A DNA stretch of 64,000 bases from Magnetospirillum sp. XM-1 (lineage in GTDB: Bacteria; Pseudomonadota; Alphaproteobacteria; Rhodospirillales; Magnetospirillaceae), in contig NZ_LN997848.1 in the NCBI RefSeq assembly GCF_001511835.1, positions 248,001 to 312,000 on the forward strand, written 5' to 3'. Position numbers and translations under genes: made by a program. Shown here piece after piece: positions 59,991 to 64,000 of the stretch (positions within the stretch are counted from its first letter, which is position 1; every line of letters starts with the position of its first letter). The notes beneath the pieces were generated by a model. The model was not told the DNA's origin and did not search any database. It was given only the letters and a program-made list of their open reading frames with translations.

Positions 59991-60928
59991 GCGGCGACTT
60001 CACCGCCTATCTGGCCGCGCCGGGCTTCGAGGACGACCTGCGGGTCGAGCTGGGCGAGGTCACGGCCGAGTACGGCCGCCTGATGCTGTCGCCCGGCCCG
60101 GCCAGGCCGGCCGCCTGGGCGCAGAACATCTGGCTGGAGCCCCGCATGCTGGAGGTGGCCTCCATCGGCGAGGCGGCCAAGGCGCTCAAGGCCATCCAGC
60201 GCAACTGGTGGCCCTACGAGTTCCACCTGCACCGCCGCACCGCGCTCCTGGTGGAGAAGCTTCCCAAGGTCTCGGCCAGGCCGCTGGTGTTCGGCCAGCC
60301 CGCCCCGGCCGCGCCGCTGGGCTCGTTCGCCTGGATCGACGAAGGCCATGTGCTGGCCGCCGCCGACTGTTCAAGCCGCTTTCCCAACGGCGAGGCCGCC
60401 TTCGTCGAGGACCGCGAGACGCCGCCCAGCCGCGCCTATCTCAAGCTGTGGGAAGCCCTGACCCTGGCGGGCCAGATGCCGGGACCGGGCCAGACCTGCG
60501 TCGACCTCGGCGCCTGCCCCGGGGGATGGACCTGGGTACTGGCCGCCACCGGGGCCCGGGTGATCAGCGTGGACAAGGCGCCGCTGGCCCCCAACGTCGC
60601 CGCCATGCCCAATGTGGAATACCGCCAGGGCAGCGCCTTCGGCATCGAGCCGGCCGAGATCGGCCCGGTGGACTGGCTGTGCTCGGACGTCATCTGCTAT
60701 CCCGAACGCCTGCTGCGGCTGGTGGAACGCTGGCTGGAAAGCGGATTGGCGCGCAACTTCATCTGCACCCTGAAGTTCCAGGGAGCCACCGACCACGCCG
60801 TGGCGCGGGCCTTCGCCGCCATCCCCGGCTCGCGCCTTTTGCATCTGGCCCACAACAAACACGAGTTGACCTGGATGCGGATTGGGGATGCGGCTTGCCA
60901 CCCTATGTCCTTCGGAGTAAACCAGTAA
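59987..60928 (+). CDS. RlmM-like ribose-2'-O-methyltransferase (FtsJ fold)
   Basis: A 313-residue protein whose C-terminal half is an FtsJ-type methyltransferase with SAM motif DLGACPGGWTWVL (about 166-178) and VISVDKAPL. The N-terminal half resembles the THUMP-like RNA-binding part of RlmM, which methylates 23S C2498. The end carries LHLAHNKHELTW, an RlmM-like block. It is coupled to the LpxL-like gene by ATGA, although the function looks unrelated to LPS. Confidence 0.85.
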   Translation: MSGDFTAYLAAPGFEDDLRVELGEVTAEYGRLMLSPGPARPAAWAQNIWLEPRMLEVASIGEAAKALKAIQRNWWPYEFHLHRRTALLVEKLPKVSARPLVFGQPAPAAPLGSFAWIDEGHVLAAADCSSRFPNGEAAFVEDRETPPSRAYLKLWEALTLAGQMPGPGQTCVDLGACPGGWTWVLAATGARVISVDKAPLAPNVAAMPNVEYRQGSAFGIEPAEIGPVDWLCSDVICYPERLLRLVERWLESGLARNFICTLKFQGATDHAVARAFAAIPGSRLLHLAHNKHELTWMRIGDAACHPMSFGVNQ

Positions 60929-60962
60929 CTTCGGGGAAAATCCTTCCGGGACCGTGAGCCTC

Positions 60963-62063
60963 ATGCCTGTCGCCAAGCTTCCGCCGCCGGTGGAAATCGA
61001 TACCGATACCAAGAAGCGGATCATCGAAGGTCTGAAGAAGGTGCTGGCCACCTTTCAGCAGGCCGGACTGGTCGATTCCTCCGTCACCTACCAACAGGTG
61101 ATCTCCGACCCGGATGTGCTGCAGGCCTTCATCAAGACCTTCCTGGCGAGCCGCGAGATGGTCGACGGCATCGTGCGGGCCAAGGACGGCGACGCGCCGG
61201 TCCGCGATGAAACCACCCCCCTGGTGTGCGGCGTCAGCCTGGACCAGATCCAGCAATTGCTGGTCCGCACCTGCGCCAAGAAGATCTTCGAGGCCGACAA
61301 GCCCATGGAGACGGTCACCGAGACCATCACCAAGACCTCCATGTTCGGCCTGATCAAGAAGACCGAGCAGATCGAGCGCCAGGCCGTCGACCCGGTCGAG
61401 GAACGCAAGATCCGCGAGCTGTCGCGCTACATCGCCTTCGGCTGGCAGCTGCCGCTGCTCGAGACCTACCGCACCCGGCTCAGCTATCCCCAGATCATCG
61501 AGATCGGCGAGGACATCGTGGCCCTGCCCACCGCCGCCCATGTCGAGGCGGTGTCCCAGTTCGAGCCCGACAAGCTGAAGAAGGTCAAGGCCGCCGTCGG
61601 CTCCGAATTCGGCGCCATCCTCGCCGACCGCCCCCAGGCCATCGGCGGCATCTCGGTGTGGAACCGCGACATGTACGAGTTCTACCACAAGATGCTGGGG
61701 CCCAAGGCGTGGGAGTTCTTCGCCCGCGACTCCGCCTTCTTCAACGTCTGCGCCGCCCTGGACAAGTCCGTCGCCAAGATTTTCGCCGACATGCTGTGCT
61801 ACATCGCCGCCGAGAACCTGCAGGAGATCCAGCGCCTCAACATCGACAAGGTCGAGGTGATGGTCAACGCGCTGAAGACCGGCTTCGGTCCCCGCGCCCC
61901 GGAAATCCTGGCCATCCCCTCCTTCGCCAAGGACATCCTGCGCAAGGTGGTGGACAACCTCCTGCATATGACCCAGGAGAAGGACAAGCTGATGATGGCC
62001 TTCGGGCTGTCGGTCAAGGCCATGGTTCCCGCCGTGGACGAGTGGCTGGCCAAGCGGCATTGA
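60963..62063 (+). CDS. Uncharacterised helical protein, not recognised
   Basis: A 366-residue soluble protein without signal peptide or membrane segment, rich in Lys/Glu helices. It has a central TETITKTSMFGLIKKTEQIERQAVDP segment and a late IWNRDMYEFYHKMLGPKAWEFFARDSA-like block. I recognise no domain. ATG 60963 is chosen; GTG 60954 is in frame with GGGA upstream. The stop overlaps the TTG start of the CNT transporter by 4 bp, so the two are translationally coupled, which suggests but does not show a common role. Codon use is like the neighbours. Confidence 0.75.
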   Translation: MPVAKLPPPVEIDTDTKKRIIEGLKKVLATFQQAGLVDSSVTYQQVISDPDVLQAFIKTFLASREMVDGIVRAKDGDAPVRDETTPLVCGVSLDQIQQLLVRTCAKKIFEADKPMETVTETITKTSMFGLIKKTEQIERQAVDPVEERKIRELSRYIAFGWQLPLLETYRTRLSYPQIIEIGEDIVALPTAAHVEAVSQFEPDKLKKVKAAVGSEFGAILADRPQAIGGISVWNRDMYEFYHKMLGPKAWEFFARDSAFFNVCAALDKSVAKIFADMLCYIAAENLQEIQRLNIDKVEVMVNALKTGFGPRAPEILAIPSFAKDILRKVVDNLLHMTQEKDKLMMAFGLSVKAMVPAVDEWLAKRH

Positions 62064-63301
62064 CCGGCCAGGGCCTCATCGGCATAGCCTTCCTGATCGG
62101 GCTGGCGTTTCTGCTGTCCGAGGATCGCCGCGCGGTGTCGTGGCGGGTGGTCGCCGCCGGGCTCGTGGTCCAGGTCGGCCTCGCCCTGCTGCTGCTCAAG
62201 GTTCCCGCCGCCAAGCTGCTGTTCCTGGGCCTGGACCGGGCGGTGGCCGCGCTGCAGACCGCGACGCGGGCCGGCACCAGCTTCGTCTTCGGCTATGTGG
62301 GCGGCGGGCCGGCGCCCTGGACCGCCGCCAATCCCGCCTCGGGCTTCATCCTCGCCTTCCAGGCCCTGCCGCTGGTGCTCTTGATGAGCGCGCTGTCGGC
62401 CCTGCTCTATCACTGGCGCATCCTGCCGGTGGTGGTGCGCGCCGCGTCCCGCCTGCTGGAGAAATCCATGGGGGTAGGCGGCGCCGTGGGCGTCTCGGCC
62501 TCGGCCACCGCCTTTCTCGGCATGATCGAGGCGCCGCTCCTGATCCGGCCCTACATGGCGCTGTTGTCCCGGGGCGAACTGTTCCTGGTGATGACGGCGG
62601 GCATGTCCACCATCGCCGGAACCGTGATGGTGCTCTACGCCACCTTCCTGGACGGCATCATTCCCGACGCCATCGGCCATCTGCTGACCGCCTCGCTGAT
62701 CTCGGTGCCGGCCGGGCTGATGATCGGCAAGATCATGGTGCCCGATGCCGCCCATACCGGGGCCGGCCGCCTGGATGACGCCCACCACTACGCCGGCTCC
62801 ATGGACGCGGTGGTCCGGGGCACCATGGACGGCGTCCGCCTGCTGGTCGGCATCATCGCCATGCTGGTGGTCCTGGTCGCCCTGGTCAGCTTGGCCAATG
62901 CCGGGCTGAAGCTGCTGCCCGAGGTGGCGGGCGCGCCGCTGACGCTGCAGCGCGCCCTGGGCTGGATCATGGCCCCGGTGGTGTGGAGCATGGGAATTCC
63001 CGCCGCCGAGATGGCCACGGCGGGCGCCCTGATGGGAACCAAGACGGTGCTGAACGAATTGCTGGCCTATCTGGAACTGGCCCAGCTGCCGGACGGCGCG
63101 CTGTCGGCCCGTTCGCGACTGATCATGACCTACGGCCTATGCGGTTTCGCCAATCTCGGCTCGCTGGGGATTCTGATCGCCGGCCTGTCGGTGATGGCGC
63201 CCGAGCGCCGGGCGGAGATCGTCGCCATGGGTGGAAGATCAATCGTTGCGGGAACACTGGCGAGCTGCCTTACCGGCGCGATGGTCGGCCTTCTGCTGTG
63301 A
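62060..63301 (+). CDS. Concentrative nucleoside transporter (CNT/NupC family)
   Basis: A 413-residue polytopic membrane protein with eight to ten hydrophobic helices and the CNT core: gate region TAFLGMIEAPLLIRPY, then MTAGMSTIAGTVMVLYA, a C-terminal Nucleos_tra2 domain with GIPAAEMATAGALMGTKTVLNE and YGLCGFANLGSLGI. It imports nucleosides with Na+ or H+; specificity is not predictable. Start TTG 62060 (TTGA overlap with the preceding stop); no ATG gives a full first helix. Full length for bacterial CNTs. Confidence 0.93.
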   Translation: MTGQGLIGIAFLIGLAFLLSEDRRAVSWRVVAAGLVVQVGLALLLLKVPAAKLLFLGLDRAVAALQTATRAGTSFVFGYVGGGPAPWTAANPASGFILAFQALPLVLLMSALSALLYHWRILPVVVRAASRLLEKSMGVGGAVGVSASATAFLGMIEAPLLIRPYMALLSRGELFLVMTAGMSTIAGTVMVLYATFLDGIIPDAIGHLLTASLISVPAGLMIGKIMVPDAAHTGAGRLDDAHHYAGSMDAVVRGTMDGVRLLVGIIAMLVVLVALVSLANAGLKLLPEVAGAPLTLQRALGWIMAPVVWSMGIPAAEMATAGALMGTKTVLNELLAYLELAQLPDGALSARSRLIMTYGLCGFANLGSLGILIAGLSVMAPERRAEIVAMGGRSIVAGTLASCLTGAMVGLLL

Positions 63302-63368
63302 TTCTGCCAGTACCGGCCATTCGCGGCATGTTTACAATAGGCCCCGGATGTTGCATGGTCATTTGATC

Positions 63369-64000
63369 ATGAGTTCGGGCGCCGACATCTTGCGATTGCT
63401 GATCATCGAGGACAACCCTGGCGACCAGAGGTTGATCGAGATCGAATTGGCCGACGCCCAGCCCGGCTGGAAGGTATCCAGCCGCGCCACCCTGGGCGAG
63501 GCGTTGAAGGACGCCCCCTTCCACGCCTTCGACTGCGTACTCTCCGATCTCGGACTACCCGATGCGTCGGGTATCGAATCGGTGGTGCGGCTGAAATCCT
63601 GGGCCCCCGACAAGGCGCTGGTGGTGCTGACCAGCCTGGACGACGAGCGCGTCGCCCAGGAAGCCATCCGGGCCGGCGCCCAGGATTACGTGGTCAAGTC
63701 CGACGCGGGCCTGACCCTGCTGCCCCGCGTCATCCGCCACGCCATCGAGCGCCAGCAGGCCCAGACGGCGCTGGAGGCATCGAACCGCACCAATCAGGCC
63801 CTGCTGGACGCCAGCCACGACATCGCCATGCTGCTGGACGCCGAGGGGCACATCCTGACGCTGAACACCGAGGCGGAGCAGTACCTCAACGCCACGCCCG
63901 ATTCCCTGATCGGCCAGAGCATCTTCGACCTGCTGCCCGAGGCGCTGGCCGAGCATCGCCGCTCGTTCCTGGCCGAGGCGCTGGAGACCGGACGCACCGT
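63369..64000 (+). CDS. Response regulator receiver plus PAS sensor protein, truncated by window end
   Basis: The 5' part (about 210 codons) of a signalling gene running off the window. The receiver domain (about 9-130) has acidic pocket IIEDN, phosphoacceptor Asp60 (CVLSDLGLPD), Thr88 (LTS) and Lys110 (YVVKSD). A short helix (about 120-145) leads into a PAS domain (LLDASHDIAMLLDAEGHILTLN). Downstream it may be a histidine kinase, GGDEF or similar; this cannot be seen. ATG 63369 gives a standard start. Confidence 0.85.
   Translation, partial: MSSGADILRLLIIEDNPGDQRLIEIELADAQPGWKVSSRATLGEALKDAPFHAFDCVLSDLGLPDASGIESVVRLKSWAPDKALVVLTSLDDERVAQEAIRAGAQDYVVKSDAGLTLLPRVIRHAIERQQAQTALEASNRTNQALLDASHDIAMLLDAEGHILTLNTEAEQYLNATPDSLIGQSIFDLLPEALAEHRRSFLAEALETGRT

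Overview
The window looks like chromosomal DNA of a high-GC alphaproteobacterium of the Rhodospirillales, most like Magnetospirillum. I base this on the roughly two-thirds GC content, the alphaproteobacterial gene orders (rimP-nusA-ylxR-infB-rbfA, ffh-rpsP-rimM-trmD-rplS, nadD-rsfS-rlmH), an ArsR-methyltransferase regulator next to metF/metH, and intergenic repeats that translate to [13 protein letters not shown] peptides. The genus is from memory of protein families, not from a search. Most of the window is housekeeping DNA with tight spacing and many ATGA/TTGA stop-start overlaps.

Layout. 0.1-2 kb: pterin carbinolamine dehydratase, then mlaC/mlaA lipid-transport genes on the minus strand. 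2.2-7.6 kb: methionine block (SahR-like regulator, metF, metH). 7.7-11.9 kb: a secreted metallo-beta-lactamase-fold protein, tRNA-Leu(CAA), and addB without an adjacent addA. 11.9-22.3 kb: a self-contained type I secretion operon on the minus strand (TolC-like, ABC exporter, HlyD-like adaptor, and an 1838-residue FecR/RTX substrate). 22.5-34.3 kb: DEAD-box helicase, the SRP/ribosome operon ffh-rpsP-rimM-trmD-rplS, leuCDB, and a lone membrane-anchored DUF2235 lipase-fold protein. 34.3-34.8 kb: gene-free, packed with nested palindromic repeats. 34.8-42 kb: rbfA, infB, ylxR, nusA, rimP and a pyrophosphate-type phosphofructokinase, all minus strand. 42-50.5 kb: DUF1289 protein, rplU-rpmA, obgE, proBA, nadD-rsfS-rlmH, an unknown helical protein, and two minus-strand methyltransferases. 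50.7-53.2 kb: cytochrome bc1 genes, with cytochrome b and c1 fused in one reading frame (fbcH type). 53.4-60.9 kb: lipid A/LPS genes (msbA-like, DUF374 acyltransferase, waaA, lpxK, lpxL-like) and an RlmM-like methyltransferase. This run is interrupted on the opposite strand by a two-gene cassette that resembles a BPSL0067-family amidase toxin with a periplasmic STY0301-like partner. 60.9-64 kb: an unrecognised protein, a CNT nucleoside transporter, and the start of a response regulator with a PAS domain that runs off the window.

The points that stand out are the FecR/RTX type I locus with a large internal duplication, the orphan toxin/immunity-like cassette, the fused fbcH gene, the apparent ATA start of rsfS, a palindromic SahR-like operator, and two families of dispersed palindromic repeats. 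One of these families sits inside a 321-bp inverted-repeat element.
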